A stretch of DNA of 64,000 nucleotides, taken from Thermosediminibacter litoriperuensis (GTDB lineage: Bacteria; Bacillota; Thermosediminibacteria; Thermosediminibacterales; Thermosediminibacteraceae). Under the pieces are notes generated by a model. It did no database searches and was not told where the DNA came from. It saw only the letters and a list, made by a program, of their open reading frames with translations. The translations under genes were made by a program, and so were the position numbers. The stretch covers positions 28,885-92,884 of the forward strand of contig NZ_VNHO01000009.1 in assembly GCF_008124715.1 (NCBI RefSeq), given 5' to 3'. Positions 42,708-52,054 of this stretch are shown here, piece by piece (position 1 is the first letter of the stretch; each line of letters opens with the position of its first letter).

Positions 42708-43886
42708 TTGGAAATCGCCCATCAGTGCGCTCAGACCATAGTCGACAGGACCATGAAAATCCTCGGCTATAACATAAATATAATGGACAGCCGGGGAATT
42801 ATAGTGGGAAGTGGAGATAAAAAGAGAATAAATACTTTCCACCAGGGGGCCGCAGAAGTAATCAGAACCGGGAGACCCGTAGAGATAAGTTCCGATATGG
42901 CTCGAGATCTGGAAGGCGTAAAACCGGGCGTCAATCTGCCCATTTACCTGAACGAGAGGATAGTGGGGGTTGTCGGTATTACAGGGGAACCTGCTCAAGT
43001 GCGCCCTTTTGGAGAACTCCTGAAGGTTTCGGTGGAGACCATGCTCCAGGAGGCCTTCCTCGCCGAGCAATTCAGGGCGCATCAAAATGCCAGGGAGCTT
43101 TATATGTACGACTTCATAATGGGAAATTTTGATGACGAGGAGTTATTTAAAATAAGGGGAGCTGCCCTGGGATTTGATATGAAGCTTCCCAGGGTCGCCG
43201 TTGCAATCATGGTGAAGGATCTGAATGCGAGTAATAACTATGGGGCGGAACTGGTTTTGCAGAAGAAGAGGGAATACCTCTTAACTTGCATAAAGACGGC
43301 TTTTGACAACCCACAGAATATGATAGGCTACAGCGGCAGCAGCGGTTTTACGGTGTTCTGCGTCGTAGGTGAGACCAGTGTACGGGAAATTAAAAGACAG
43401 GTACTGGGGTGTATTGAAAGACTTGAATATCTGTTTCAAAGAGATCGGATACGGTTCAGAGCCGGGATCGGGAAGTTTCATCAGGGGTTGAAAGGACTAA
43501 AAAAATCCTATTCCGAAGCGATACAGGCGCTGTTGATCGGAGAAAAGGCGGGTTATCCTTTAAGCGTCCTTTTTGTAGCCGACGTCAGTCTGGAAATATT
43601 GATTGACAGCATACCTGAAGAAGTATTGGAAAATTTTGTCGACAACCTTTTACCCGGTGGTCAGGTTCTGGAGGTTATAAAAAAGCCTAAGTTCCTTCAG
43701 GTGCTCAGGGCTTTTTTTGAGAGTGATCTGAACATCAGCACGGCGGCCAGGAAATTGAAAATATCGCGAAACACCGTAGTAAACCGCCTGGAGAAGATAA
43801 AAGAAATAACGGGCCTTAATGCCCGGGATCTCTGCGATGCACTCAAGCTGAAATTGCTGCTTTTGATATGCGAGTTGGAAAAATAA
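42708..43886 (+). CDS. CdaR/sugar-diacid-type transcriptional regulator
   Basis: 392 residues: an N-terminal sugar-diacid recognition domain (AQTIVDRTMKILGYNINIMDSRGIIVGSGDKKRI), a middle GGDEF-like non-catalytic domain, and a C-terminal PucR-type helix-turn-helix (FFESDLNISTAARKLKISRNTVVNRLEKI). Such proteins activate glycerate and sugar-diacid genes, here probably glxK and perhaps the downstream operon. Start TTG 42708 with GGGGTG 6 bases upstream matches the family start; a longer frame from 42585 is not supported. Confidence 0.9.
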   Translation: MEIAHQCAQTIVDRTMKILGYNINIMDSRGIIVGSGDKKRINTFHQGAAEVIRTGRPVEISSDMARDLEGVKPGVNLPIYLNERIVGVVGITGEPAQVRPFGELLKVSVETMLQEAFLAEQFRAHQNARELYMYDFIMGNFDDEELFKIRGAALGFDMKLPRVAVAIMVKDLNASNNYGAELVLQKKREYLLTCIKTAFDNPQNMIGYSGSSGFTVFCVVGETSVREIKRQVLGCIERLEYLFQRDRIRFRAGIGKFHQGLKGLKKSYSEAIQALLIGEKAGYPLSVLFVADVSLEILIDSIPEEVLENFVDNLLPGGQVLEVIKKPKFLQVLRAFFESDLNISTAARKLKISRNTVVNRLEKIKEITGLNARDLCDALKLKLLLLICELEK

Positions 43887-43983
43887 ATAGCTAGAAATGC
43901 CGAATGGCACTGTATTGGAAAATTTTGGAAGAAAATCGGAGACTTAGGTCAAAACCATCATGTCGACGAGGGTGGGTTTTAAA

Positions 43984-45870
43984 GTGAAAATCGTGCTTAT
44001 TGCTCCCTATAAAGATTTGCTGGAGATCGCAATGAAAGTGAAAAAAGACCTGGATGTCGATATCGAACTGGAACTGGGGGATTTGAGCGAAGGCGTCAAG
44101 GTAGCCAGGGAGTGGGAAAAAAAGGGCGTTGACGTCATAGTAAGCCGCGGGGGCACGTACCAGCTTATAAAGGAATCAGTTTCCGCGCCCGTAGTGGAAA
44201 TTAAGGTGAGTGCTTTCGATATTTTGAGACAGTTTAAGGGTTTGATCGGGTACCAGCAAATTATAGGTGTAGCCGGATACAAAAATGTAATATACGGCTG
44301 CGAAGTTATCGGAGAGATATTGAATTTAAATTTGATCAAAGTAGTCATCGAAAAGGAAGAGGAAGGTCCGCAGCAGGTTGCGGCAGCCAAAGAGAAAGGT
44401 GTTAGTTTAATTATAGGCGACACGATCGGCGCTTACAGTGCAAAAAAATTGGGTCTGGAGAGCCGGCTCATAACTTCCGGGAAGGAGGCGGTGGCCGCCG
44501 CCGTGAACGAGGCCTTCAGGTTGGCCCATGCCCTTCAAGCGGAGAAGGAAAAAGCCGAACAGATCAGGACCATAGTTGACTTCGTGCATGATGGAATAAT
44601 CGCCGTAGATAAAGAGGGCGTAATTTCTACTTACAACAGGATGGCCGAGAAAATCTTCAAAAAACCGACGGCCGAAGCCATAGGCCGGAAAATCGAGACG
44701 GTAGTACCCAATACTAAGCTTTACGAGGTGATGAAGACAGGAAAACCTCAGGTCGGAGAATTGCAGGAAGTTTCGGATACCATGATCGCCACCAACCGGG
44801 TACCTATAGTGGTAGGTAACGAGGTCGTGGGAGCGGTAGCTACCTTCCAGGACGTAACCATGCTACAGAAAGTGGAACATAAAATAAGGAGGCAGCTTGC
44901 CGACAAGGGCCTGGTGGCTGTATACAAATTCGATGATATTGTATTTTCAAGCGAAAAGATGAAGGATGCGGTAAATCAGGCTAAAAAGTACGCGCGTCTT
45001 GACTCGACGGTACTAATGGTCGGGGAGACCGGCACGGGCAAGGAACTTTTTGCCCAGAGCATTCACAATGCCAGCAGGAGGAAAAACGGTCCCTTCGTAG
45101 CCATAAACTGTGCCGCACTGCCCGAAAACCTCCTGGAGAGCGAGCTATTCGGCTACGCGGAAGGCGCTTTTACCGGCGCCCGGAAGGGAGGAAAAGCCGG
45201 ATTGTTCGAGCTGGCCCACCGGGGAACCATTTTTCTCGACGAGATCGGAGAAATGCCTCCGGGATTGCAGTCGAAACTGCTCCGGGTGATTCAGGAAAAA
45301 AGGGTTATGAGGATTGGGGATGACAGGTTGATCCCCGTGGATGTGAGGATAATATGTGCCACTAACAGGGACCTCGTTAAAATGATAAAACAGGGTAAAT
45401 TCAGGGAAGACCTGTTTTACCGCATAAACGTGCTGCAAATTAATATACCGCCTCTCAGGGAAAGAAAAGAAGATTTGGATGTACTGGTGCCCCATTTCAT
45501 AAAAAAACATTCGCCCGGCTGCGGAAAGTATATAAAGGGCATAACTTCAGGGGCTATGGAGCTCTTGAAAACCCTCAACTTCCCCGGAAACGTAAGGGAG
45601 CTCGAGAGTATTATAGAAAGGGCCTGCGCCCTCTGTGAAGGGACCTTAATAGATGTGGGGGATATAAAGTTTTATTACCGGGAAGAGAGCGATACACCAC
45701 CGGAAAAGGAAAGTTATGAGAGGATAAAACCGCTGGAGGAGGTAGAAAAGGAATACATCGTAAAAGCTATAAAGCTGACCGGAGGTAATTTATCGGAAGC
45801 CGCCCGAAAGCTGGGCGTCAACAGGACGACTCTCTGGAGAAAGTTAAAGAAGAATGGGGCTCCAGAATAA
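43984..45870 (+). CDS. PrpR-type sigma-54-dependent activator
   Basis: 628 residues: a PrpR N-terminal ligand domain (about 1-180, IVSRGGTYQLIKESVSAPVVEI), a PAS domain (about 195-300, IVDFVHDGIIAVDKEGVIS), an AAA+ domain with Walker A GETGTGKE, GAFTGA and FLDEIGEMP, and a Fis-type helix-turn-helix (GNLSEAARKLGVNRTTLWRKL). It should act on the -24/-12 promoter at 46029-46044. Start GTG 43984 has GAGGGTGGG upstream; ATG 43960 would precede it. Confidence 0.94.
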   Translation: MKIVLIAPYKDLLEIAMKVKKDLDVDIELELGDLSEGVKVAREWEKKGVDVIVSRGGTYQLIKESVSAPVVEIKVSAFDILRQFKGLIGYQQIIGVAGYKNVIYGCEVIGEILNLNLIKVVIEKEEEGPQQVAAAKEKGVSLIIGDTIGAYSAKKLGLESRLITSGKEAVAAAVNEAFRLAHALQAEKEKAEQIRTIVDFVHDGIIAVDKEGVISTYNRMAEKIFKKPTAEAIGRKIETVVPNTKLYEVMKTGKPQVGELQEVSDTMIATNRVPIVVGNEVVGAVATFQDVTMLQKVEHKIRRQLADKGLVAVYKFDDIVFSSEKMKDAVNQAKKYARLDSTVLMVGETGTGKELFAQSIHNASRRKNGPFVAINCAALPENLLESELFGYAEGAFTGARKGGKAGLFELAHRGTIFLDEIGEMPPGLQSKLLRVIQEKRVMRIGDDRLIPVDVRIICATNRDLVKMIKQGKFREDLFYRINVLQINIPPLRERKEDLDVLVPHFIKKHSPGCGKYIKGITSGAMELLKTLNFPGNVRELESIIERACALCEGTLIDVGDIKFYYREESDTPPEKESYERIKPLEEVEKEYIVKAIKLTGGNLSEAARKLGVNRTTLWRKLKKNGAPE

Positions 45871-45914
45871 TCGACAGCGAAGACCGTTGATGCAAAATGC
45901 AGCAGCGGTCTTAT

Positions 45915-45939
45915 TTTTGCAACGTTACATGTTGCAAAA
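45915..45939 (+). promoter_or_regulatory. Palindrome upstream of the sigma-54 promoter, likely enhancer site
   Basis: TTTTGCAAC (45915-45923) and GTTGCAAAA (45931-45939) form an exact 9-base inverted repeat around a 7-base centre, about 128 bases upstream of the predicted start. It differs in sequence from the palindromes of the tna operon, as expected for a different activator. Confidence 0.7.
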
Positions 45940-46028
45940 TATTATAAATTATAATCGTATAAACAGGCATACGAAAACTCGGAGCAGGTCCTCTGCGGCT
46001 CGTGCAATGTGCTGGGATTCAAAAAATA

Positions 46029-46044
46029 TGGCACAGTCCTTGCT
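46029..46044 (+). promoter_or_regulatory. Sigma-54 promoter of the acid-sugar operon
   Basis: TGGCACAGTCCTTGCT matches TGGYRYR-N4-TTGCW exactly, with GG at 46030-46031 and GC at 46042-46043. The start would be near 46055, 15 bases before the first ATG. Confidence 0.92.
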
Positions 46045-46069
46045 TAACTGTTTCGCGGAGGTGATTTTA

Positions 46070-46372
46070 ATGAAAAAACTGGCGGTGGTGGCGCATCCTG
46101 AAGACAATGTAGCCACCGCAGTACGGAATTTGAGTAAAGGGGAGGAGGTGCATGTGGACGTAGACGGTAATGAGATGCGGGTGAAACTGTTGGTCGATAT
46201 TCCCTTCGGCCACAAGTTTGCGCTGAGGGACATTGAAGCGGATATGGATGTGATAAAATACGGCGAAGTTATCGGCAGGGCTACCCGGCCCATTAAAACG
46301 GGAGAGCACGTCCACGTCCACAACATAGAGAGCCTGCGGGGCAGGGGCGATTGGGAGGGTGAGAAAAAATGA
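46070..46372 (+). CDS. UxaA-type dehydratase small subunit (SAF domain)
   Basis: 100 residues, a single SAF-like domain (HPEDNVATAVRNLSKGEEV, then KFALRDIEADMDVIKYGEVIGRAT, then HVHVHNIES). In UxaA and GarD this domain is the N-terminal part of the altronate/galactarate dehydratases; here it is a separate chain, coupled to the large subunit by an ATGA overlap. ATG 46070 follows GGAGGTG. Confidence 0.9.
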   Translation: MKKLAVVAHPEDNVATAVRNLSKGEEVHVDVDGNEMRVKLLVDIPFGHKFALRDIEADMDVIKYGEVIGRATRPIKTGEHVHVHNIESLRGRGDWEGEKK

Positions 46373-47526
46373 AAATAATGGGATATATTAGGCCGGACGG
46401 CAGAGTAGGCATCCGAAATCACATAGTTATAATACCTTCTTCGGTCTGTGCCAGCGAAGTGGCAATGCGCATAGCTTCCCATGTGGAAGGAGCGGTGGCT
46501 CTACCCAACCAGCACGGCTGCTGCCAGATCGGTGCCGACATGGAGCTCATAACCAATACCCTCATCGGGCTCGGTAAAAATCCGAATGTGGCTGCAGCAC
46601 TGGTGGTGGGGCTGGGCTGTGAAGGCGTTCCCACAGAAAAGGTGGCTGAAGAAATAGCAAAGACCGGCAAGAGGGTGGAGTATATAATAATCCAGGACTG
46701 CGGCGGGACGCTGAAAGCCGAAGAGATCGGGACCAGAATAGCAAGGCAAATGGCGCAGGAAGCTGCAATGCTGAAAAGGGAAGAAGTGGATATATCCAAT
46801 TTAATACTTGCGGTGGAATGCGGAGGTTCCGATACCACGTCGGGACTTGCTTCGAATCCGGTGGCGGGCTACGTTTCGGATAAATTAATCGAACTGGGCG
46901 GCACATCCATGTTTTCGGAGACCACAGAGATAATAGGCGCCGAGCATTTGCTGGCAAAGCGCGCCGTTTCCAGGGAAGTGGCAGATAAGCTCCTGGAGAT
47001 CGTAAGAAGGTGCGAAGAAAAGGCCAAGACGATGGGAGTGGATATGCGGGGAGGACAACCTACTCCGGGGAACATCGAAGGTGGCATAAGCACCATAGAG
47101 GAAAAATCCCTGGGCTGTATATATAAAGGTGGTACGAAGCCGGTACAGGGAGTCCTGGATTATGCGGAACCGCCGGCGGGGAAAGGTCTTTATATAATGG
47201 ATACCCCCGGACAGGACATAGAATCAATAACCGGTATGACCGCAGGCGGAGCCCAGGTGGTGATCTTTACCACCGGCAGGGGCACGCCAACCGGTTCGCC
47301 GATTGCCCCGGTCATAAAGATAACCGCTAACCCCGATACGTATAAAAAGATGGAGGATAACATCGATTTCAACGCCGGTACCATAGTGGAGGGTGATGAA
47401 ACTATAAAAGAAGCCGGGGAACGGTTATTCAATGAGATGATAGAAGTCTGCAACGGTAAGCTTACCAAAGCCGAGGTATTAAAGCACAGAGAATTCGGCA
47501 TGTATAAGCTTATATCGACTTTTTGA
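46369..47526 (+). CDS. UxaA/altronate-dehydratase-type large subunit
   Basis: 385 residues with the UxaA core: GYIRPDGRVGIRNHIVIIPSSVCAS, PNQHGCCQIG, ECGGSDTTSGLASNPVAGYV, and C-terminal TGRGTPTGSPIAPVIKI. Family members dehydrate sugar acids with a metal or Fe-S centre; several conserved Cys (CCQIG, GLGCEG, QDCGG, ECGGSD) are present. The true substrate cannot be read from sequence; the partner genes point to a four-carbon acid sugar. Confidence 0.9.
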   Translation: MKIMGYIRPDGRVGIRNHIVIIPSSVCASEVAMRIASHVEGAVALPNQHGCCQIGADMELITNTLIGLGKNPNVAAALVVGLGCEGVPTEKVAEEIAKTGKRVEYIIIQDCGGTLKAEEIGTRIARQMAQEAAMLKREEVDISNLILAVECGGSDTTSGLASNPVAGYVSDKLIELGGTSMFSETTEIIGAEHLLAKRAVSREVADKLLEIVRRCEEKAKTMGVDMRGGQPTPGNIEGGISTIEEKSLGCIYKGGTKPVQGVLDYAEPPAGKGLYIMDTPGQDIESITGMTAGGAQVVIFTTGRGTPTGSPIAPVIKITANPDTYKKMEDNIDFNAGTIVEGDETIKEAGERLFNEMIEVCNGKLTKAEVLKHREFGMYKLISTF

Positions 47527-47543
47527 AAGAAGGGGTGAAGTTA

Positions 47544-48509
47544 GTGAAGATTTTACAAGCCATTAACCGGGTGCCCGGCGGTTTGATGGTGGTTCCCCTT
47601 TTACTGGGGGCGATAATAAACACTTTCTTCCCGCAGGTCCTGCAGATAGGTGGCTTTACCACCGCTCTTTTTAAACAGGGGGCTATGCCCTTGATTGCCC
47701 TTTTCCTGCTGTGCAACGGTGCGCAGATTACGATCAAACAGGCCGGAGTTTCCCTGGGCAAAGGCGTCGCACTAACGGCTGTGAAGTTTTTCATAGGCGC
47801 CGTTCTCGGGTGGTTTGTGGGGAAATTCATGGGTCCATCCGGACTACTGGGGCTTTCATCCCTCGCCATCATAGCCGCCGTCACCAATTCCAATGGCGGT
47901 CTGTACACGGCCCTTGCCTCTCAGTACGGCGACCCGACCGATGTGGGAGCCATTGCGGTGCTATCCATAAACGACGGCCCCTTCCTCACCATGGTGGCTA
48001 TGGGGGCCACCGGGCTTGCCAACATCCCCTTTGTAGCCCTTGTGGCCGTCGTGGTTCCGATTCTGGTCGGTATGGTGCTGGGCAATCTGGACGAGGACTG
48101 GAAAACTTTTCTCGAACCAGGGCAAAAACTTCTCATACCGTTTTTCGCTTTTCCGCTGGGGGCAGCCCTGGACTTCAGGACGATTTTAAAGGCCGGCCTG
48201 CCCGGAGTGCTGCTGGGACTTTTAACGGTGGTAATCACCGGATTAGGAGGTTACCTAACGATAAAGTACGTTTTTCGCGAGAAGAAGGGCGTTGGAGCGG
48301 CCATCGGCAACACCGCTGGCAATGCCGTGGCGACTCCTGCTGCTCTGGCTGCCGCGGACCCGACTCTGGCACCTCTTGTTGCCGCTGCTACCGCTCAGGT
48401 TGCGGCATCGGTTATAATCACGGCCATCCTTTGCCCGCTGTTGGTATCATATCTGGATAAAATTGAGCGGGGAAATGACAATTCTTTGAGGAGAGAGAAA
48501 GTTGTATAA
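47544..48509 (+). CDS. KdgT-type 2-keto-3-deoxygluconate/acid-sugar permease
   Basis: 321 residues with about ten membrane segments. It resembles KdgT: NRVPGGLMVVPLLLGAIINTFFPQ at the start, NSNGGLYTALASQYGDPTDVGA, and GNTAGNAVATPAALAAADP. It probably imports the acid sugar used by the operon. Start GTG 47544 has GAAGGGGTG upstream. The stop overlaps the kinase gene by 8 bases. Confidence 0.92.
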   Translation: MKILQAINRVPGGLMVVPLLLGAIINTFFPQVLQIGGFTTALFKQGAMPLIALFLLCNGAQITIKQAGVSLGKGVALTAVKFFIGAVLGWFVGKFMGPSGLLGLSSLAIIAAVTNSNGGLYTALASQYGDPTDVGAIAVLSINDGPFLTMVAMGATGLANIPFVALVAVVVPILVGMVLGNLDEDWKTFLEPGQKLLIPFFAFPLGAALDFRTILKAGLPGVLLGLLTVVITGLGGYLTIKYVFREKKGVGAAIGNTAGNAVATPAALAAADPTLAPLVAAATAQVAASVIITAILCPLLVSYLDKIERGNDNSLRREKVV

Positions 48510-49761
48510 AGTCATAGTAATAGCCGATGATTTTACCGGAAGCAACGATACCGGGGTGCAGCTGGTAAAGCACGGATACTTTGCGATTACCCTGACCGAT
48601 ACAGCCCTAGCTGAAAAATACGAGGATGTTGCCGACGCCCTGGTGATAGATACAGAGACCCGGGGCGTACCGGCTTCAAGCGCCTATGAGAAACTGAAGG
48701 AAATATCAAAAATTGTAGGTGAGTATAAAGAGGCGGTGGTCTATAAAAAAATCGATTCCACCCTTCGAGGCAATATCGGAGCCGAAATCAGGGCGCTGCG
48801 CGAGGGACTTAAGCCTGACCTGACGGTATTCGCACCGGCCTTCCCCAAAAACGGGCGCACGACGGAAAAGGGCGTTCACTTCTTGAAAGGCGTGCCCATA
48901 GATAAAACCGAACTTGCTAGGGACCCGAAAAACCCCGTTACCACGGCAGATGTTAAAAAAATCCTGGTAGAAGGTCTGGGGGTTCCGGTTAAGCACAAGG
49001 TCCTGGAAGAAATAAACGGGGATCTAAAAGAAAACATGGAAAAAGAGCTGGGAGAATACGATGTATTTTCTTTCGATGCAAAAACCGACGACGATCTGAC
49101 AAAAATAGCTACCGTCGTGCTGAACCTTGGCAGGAAAACGCTCTGGGTGGGCTCTGCCGGACTGGCCGAGGCTTTAATGGCCTCTCTTGAGAAAAAAGAG
49201 GAGAGGAAACCTGTGCTGGTTATAGCTGGGAGCGTCAGCCAGGTAACCAGAAGGCAGGTATTTAGGGCACTGGAAGACAGCCGTATCGTCCTGGTAAAAC
49301 TCGACGTAAAAGGGGCTTTATCGCATCCCGACGAGGAAATAAATCGGGTTCGGAAAATCGCCCTGGATTACATGAGCGCAGCAAGGGACGTAATTATAGC
49401 GTCCGCAGCTGAGGAGGATGCGGTATCCGAATCAATTGCGGCAGGGATGAAAAAAGGGTTGTCTCCCACTGAAACCAGCGAGGTCCTGGCACAGCTCCTG
49501 GGCGAAATCGCCTGCTCGATAGTGGCGGCAAAAAGACCGGCTGGTTTAGTGCTCACCGGCGGAGATACGGCCATACACGTGGTGAAGAGGCTTGCCGCCG
49601 CAGGGTGCAGGATAACTTGCGAACTGGAACCAGGCATACCAGAGCTTGCGCTGATTGGAGGGCCTGTCAACGGCCTTAAGGCTGTAACGAAGGCCGGGGC
49701 TTTTGGGAGCGATGAATCGATATTAAATTCGGTAAGATTTTTGAGAGGGGATGGAAGATGA
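48502..49761 (+). CDS. dtnK: Four-carbon acid sugar kinase (DUF1537 family, DtnK-like)
   Basis: 419 residues: the N-terminal domain begins with VIADDFTGSNDTGVQLVKHGY and the C-terminal nucleotide-binding domain holds VLVIAGSVSQVT and GLVLTGGDTAIHVVKRL. This family phosphorylates D-threonate, D-erythronate or 3-oxo-tetronates at O4. Next to a PdxA-type enzyme, D-threonate or D-erythronate kinase activity is the likely role. Start TTG 48502 with GAGGAGAG upstream; overlaps pdxA by 4 bases. Confidence 0.92.
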   Translation: MYKVIVIADDFTGSNDTGVQLVKHGYFAITLTDTALAEKYEDVADALVIDTETRGVPASSAYEKLKEISKIVGEYKEAVVYKKIDSTLRGNIGAEIRALREGLKPDLTVFAPAFPKNGRTTEKGVHFLKGVPIDKTELARDPKNPVTTADVKKILVEGLGVPVKHKVLEEINGDLKENMEKELGEYDVFSFDAKTDDDLTKIATVVLNLGRKTLWVGSAGLAEALMASLEKKEERKPVLVIAGSVSQVTRRQVFRALEDSRIVLVKLDVKGALSHPDEEINRVRKIALDYMSAARDVIIASAAEEDAVSESIAAGMKKGLSPTETSEVLAQLLGEIACSIVAAKRPAGLVLTGGDTAIHVVKRLAAAGCRITCELEPGIPELALIGGPVNGLKAVTKAGAFGSDESILNSVRFLRGDGR

Positions 49762-50741
49762 GACCTCTTGTGGCGATAACAATGGGGGACCCGGCGGGGG
49801 TCGGCCCGGAGATAAGCCTGAAAGCTGCGGTGTCGGTGGACGTTTCCGGAGTTGCAAGGCCCTTGATTCTTGGTTCCGGTCCGGTGCTCCGGTATTATGC
49901 TGACCTGCTGAAACTACCCGTGCCTCTGCGGGGCATAAATTCACCGGAGGATTACCTGGATGAATTTGTAAATTATATACCCGTGAATAATCTTTCCCTG
50001 ACCGATTTTGAGGTAGGAAAGGTCTCACCCCCCTGCGGGCGGGCGGCATACGAGTATCTGAAGGCCGGCGTAAAAATGGCCCTCCGGGGCCAAGTTTCTG
50101 CCATCGCTACAGCTCCTTTGAACAAAGAGGCCCTTCACAGGGCAGGTCTGGAATTCGCCGGTCACACCGAGATACTGGCGAAGCTGACGGGGACTAAGGA
50201 TTACGCCATGATGCTGGTTGCGGGGAATCTGCGGGTAATCCACGTCTCCACCCACGTGGCAATCAGGAAGGCGTGCGATCTGGTCAAAGAAGAAAGAGTT
50301 TATAAGACCGTGACTATAGCGGCTGCAGCCGCCGGTTCCCTAGGGATACGCGATCCCCGGATCGTGGTTGCGGGGCTGAACCCCCATGCTGGGGAGAGAG
50401 GGCTTTTCGGCGACGAAGAGATAAAAGAGATAGTACCCGCCGTAGAAAAAGCCCGGGAGCAGGGTTTCAACGTTTATGGCCCGCTTCCCCCCGACACGGT
50501 GTTTTTAAAGGCGTCAAGGGGCGAGTACGACATCGTTGTGGCCATGTACCACGACCAGGGGCATATAGCCGTAAAGATGGCGGGATTCGAAAAAGGAGTG
50601 AACATAACTGTGGGCTTGCCTGTCATCCGTACATCAGTAGATCACGGTACGGCTTTCGATATAGCCGGGAAGGGTATAGCCGATGAAAGAAGTATGGTAG
50701 AGGCAATAAAACTCGCAGCAGAGATGGCAAAATATAAATAA
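49758..50741 (+). CDS. pdxA: PdxA-type 4-phospho-acid-sugar dehydrogenase (PdxA2)
   Basis: 327 residues of the PdxA fold: TMGDPAGVGPEI, TAPLNKEALHRAG, AGHTEILAKLTG, GLNPHAGERGLFG and YHDQGHIAVK, with metal-binding histidines. In B6 synthesis PdxA oxidises 4-phosphohydroxythreonine; next to a DUF1537 kinase the paralog PdxA2 oxidises and decarboxylates 4-phospho-D-threonate/erythronate to dihydroxyacetone phosphate. The context favours PdxA2. Last gene of the sigma-54 operon, ended by a terminator. Confidence 0.92.
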   Translation: MRPLVAITMGDPAGVGPEISLKAAVSVDVSGVARPLILGSGPVLRYYADLLKLPVPLRGINSPEDYLDEFVNYIPVNNLSLTDFEVGKVSPPCGRAAYEYLKAGVKMALRGQVSAIATAPLNKEALHRAGLEFAGHTEILAKLTGTKDYAMMLVAGNLRVIHVSTHVAIRKACDLVKEERVYKTVTIAAAAAGSLGIRDPRIVVAGLNPHAGERGLFGDEEIKEIVPAVEKAREQGFNVYGPLPPDTVFLKASRGEYDIVVAMYHDQGHIAVKMAGFEKGVNITVGLPVIRTSVDHGTAFDIAGKGIADERSMVEAIKLAAEMAKYK

Positions 50742-50774
50742 AGAAAGAAAAGTTAACGGATCCCGTGCCAGCCT

Positions 50775-50816
50775 GAGGATATATGTTTATCACTGGACAT
50801 ATATCCTCCTTTTTTA
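50775..50816 (+). terminator. Terminator of the acid-sugar operon
   Basis: GAGGATATATGT (50775-50786) pairs perfectly with ACATATATCCTC (50797-50808), followed by C and seven T. Confidence 0.93.
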
Positions 50817-50827
50817 TAAAAAGAGAA

Positions 50828-51847
50828 TCAAATGATTTTATCCATTCGAACGGTTAATATAAGGCCGCCGGTGTTGTCGGAAGACGCATTAACAGCTTGT
50901 CCCACGTATGCGTAAACTTCGATATCATTTAAATCGCTGGCGTTATCCAGGTAATAGATCAGGAAAGTTTCACCATTGCTGGAAGTGTATTCAATCCGCT
51001 GATTTTCTTTGAGGTATTCGATGTATTCCTCCAGGCACATATTCTTTTCGACCATGATTTCTGCATGGGGTTTGCCCACATAACGGTAGTGCCAGGGTTC
51101 GTAAATTATTCTGGTTAAATCCTGTTTATCTTGAGGATAACGCAAAATAAAACCGTACTTGTGTGAATTTTTTATCAACCATTTGCCCTCATCCGATTGA
51201 TCGAATACTTCTTCCAGCCCTCCTGTGCGCTGGAGCAGCTCCTTTGAAAAAATATCGACAGCAAGTCCGGTCTGATGTTCGCTGGTACCTGGCGCGGCTA
51301 CGACCTTTCCGGCCAGTTTTTTTGCTTCGCTTTTCGTTTTACCCTTTTTTATGTACGTATTCACTTTATTATTGAACAAGGCGGTTTGATAGCTGTAAGA
51401 CCGGTAAGCGCTCACCACTGTAAGGTCGTTTACACCCTCGCTTTTAGCATCTTCAAACATTTTAGCCAGCTGGTTTGCCGCTTCTTCGGCCAATATTAAA
51501 CTGGATTTGCTGCAGGGCACTCTTCCTTCCAAATCGCTCATGGCCGGATGAAAGAAATGCTTTTCTACAGGATAGGACTGGTTGACAAGGATTAAATTAC
51601 CTTTGCCAATGTCTTTGAATTCGAATTTATGGGGCTTAACCAGGGCCTCTGCGGAACCCCCTTTTCCCCCTATGGTGATCTTGCCGTTAGCGTAATCGGC
51701 CTGTATAGGCACGGCGACGTCCACGACCGGCTCCGGCTCAACAACTAATCCAACAGCCTGCATATCCAGCGAACTTACCGAGAACTCAGCGCTGAAAATA
51801 AACAATAAGAAAAGGACCGTAATAAAACTCGGGATTATTTTCTTCAA
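50828..51847 (-). CDS. VanY-type D-alanyl-D-alanine carboxypeptidase (M15B)
   Basis: 339 residues. N-terminal signal/anchor (PSFITVLFLLFIFSAEF), a linker and beta region, then the M15B domain with zinc motif SEHQTGLAVDIF (H and D ligands) and EPWHYRYVG (catalytic E, H ligand); SAYRSYSYQ also fits. A C-terminal extension of about 60 residues follows. It trims the terminal D-Ala of wall peptides outside the cell. Start TTG at 51847 has GGGGGTG 5 bases upstream. Confidence 0.92.
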   Translation of the reverse strand: MKKIIPSFITVLFLLFIFSAEFSVSSLDMQAVGLVVEPEPVVDVAVPIQADYANGKITIGGKGGSAEALVKPHKFEFKDIGKGNLILVNQSYPVEKHFFHPAMSDLEGRVPCSKSSLILAEEAANQLAKMFEDAKSEGVNDLTVVSAYRSYSYQTALFNNKVNTYIKKGKTKSEAKKLAGKVVAAPGTSEHQTGLAVDIFSKELLQRTGGLEEVFDQSDEGKWLIKNSHKYGFILRYPQDKQDLTRIIYEPWHYRYVGKPHAEIMVEKNMCLEEYIEYLKENQRIEYTSSNGETFLIYYLDNASDLNDIEVYAYVGQAVNASSDNTGGLILTVRMDKII

Positions 51848-51973
51848 TGGAACACCCCCACATGTATTGTGCATCGTGTTATATCAACATTATTATAATA
51901 CATTATAATTCGATCTTGAACATGATTATTTTCTGCGAACCTGAACAAAACGATACAAAGACCTGTTAAAATG

Positions 51974-52002
51974 TTGTAGATTTAAGCCCAAAATGATAAA
52001 AT
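51974..52002 (+). promoter_or_regulatory. Probable promoter of gatCAB
   Basis: TTGTAG (51974-51979), 17-base spacer, TAAAAT (51997-52002); the leader is about 45 bases. Confidence 0.55.
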
Positions 52003-52054
52003 TATATGCGTTGGACAGGGTAATAAAACCAAAATAATTGAAGAGGGTGGAAGT

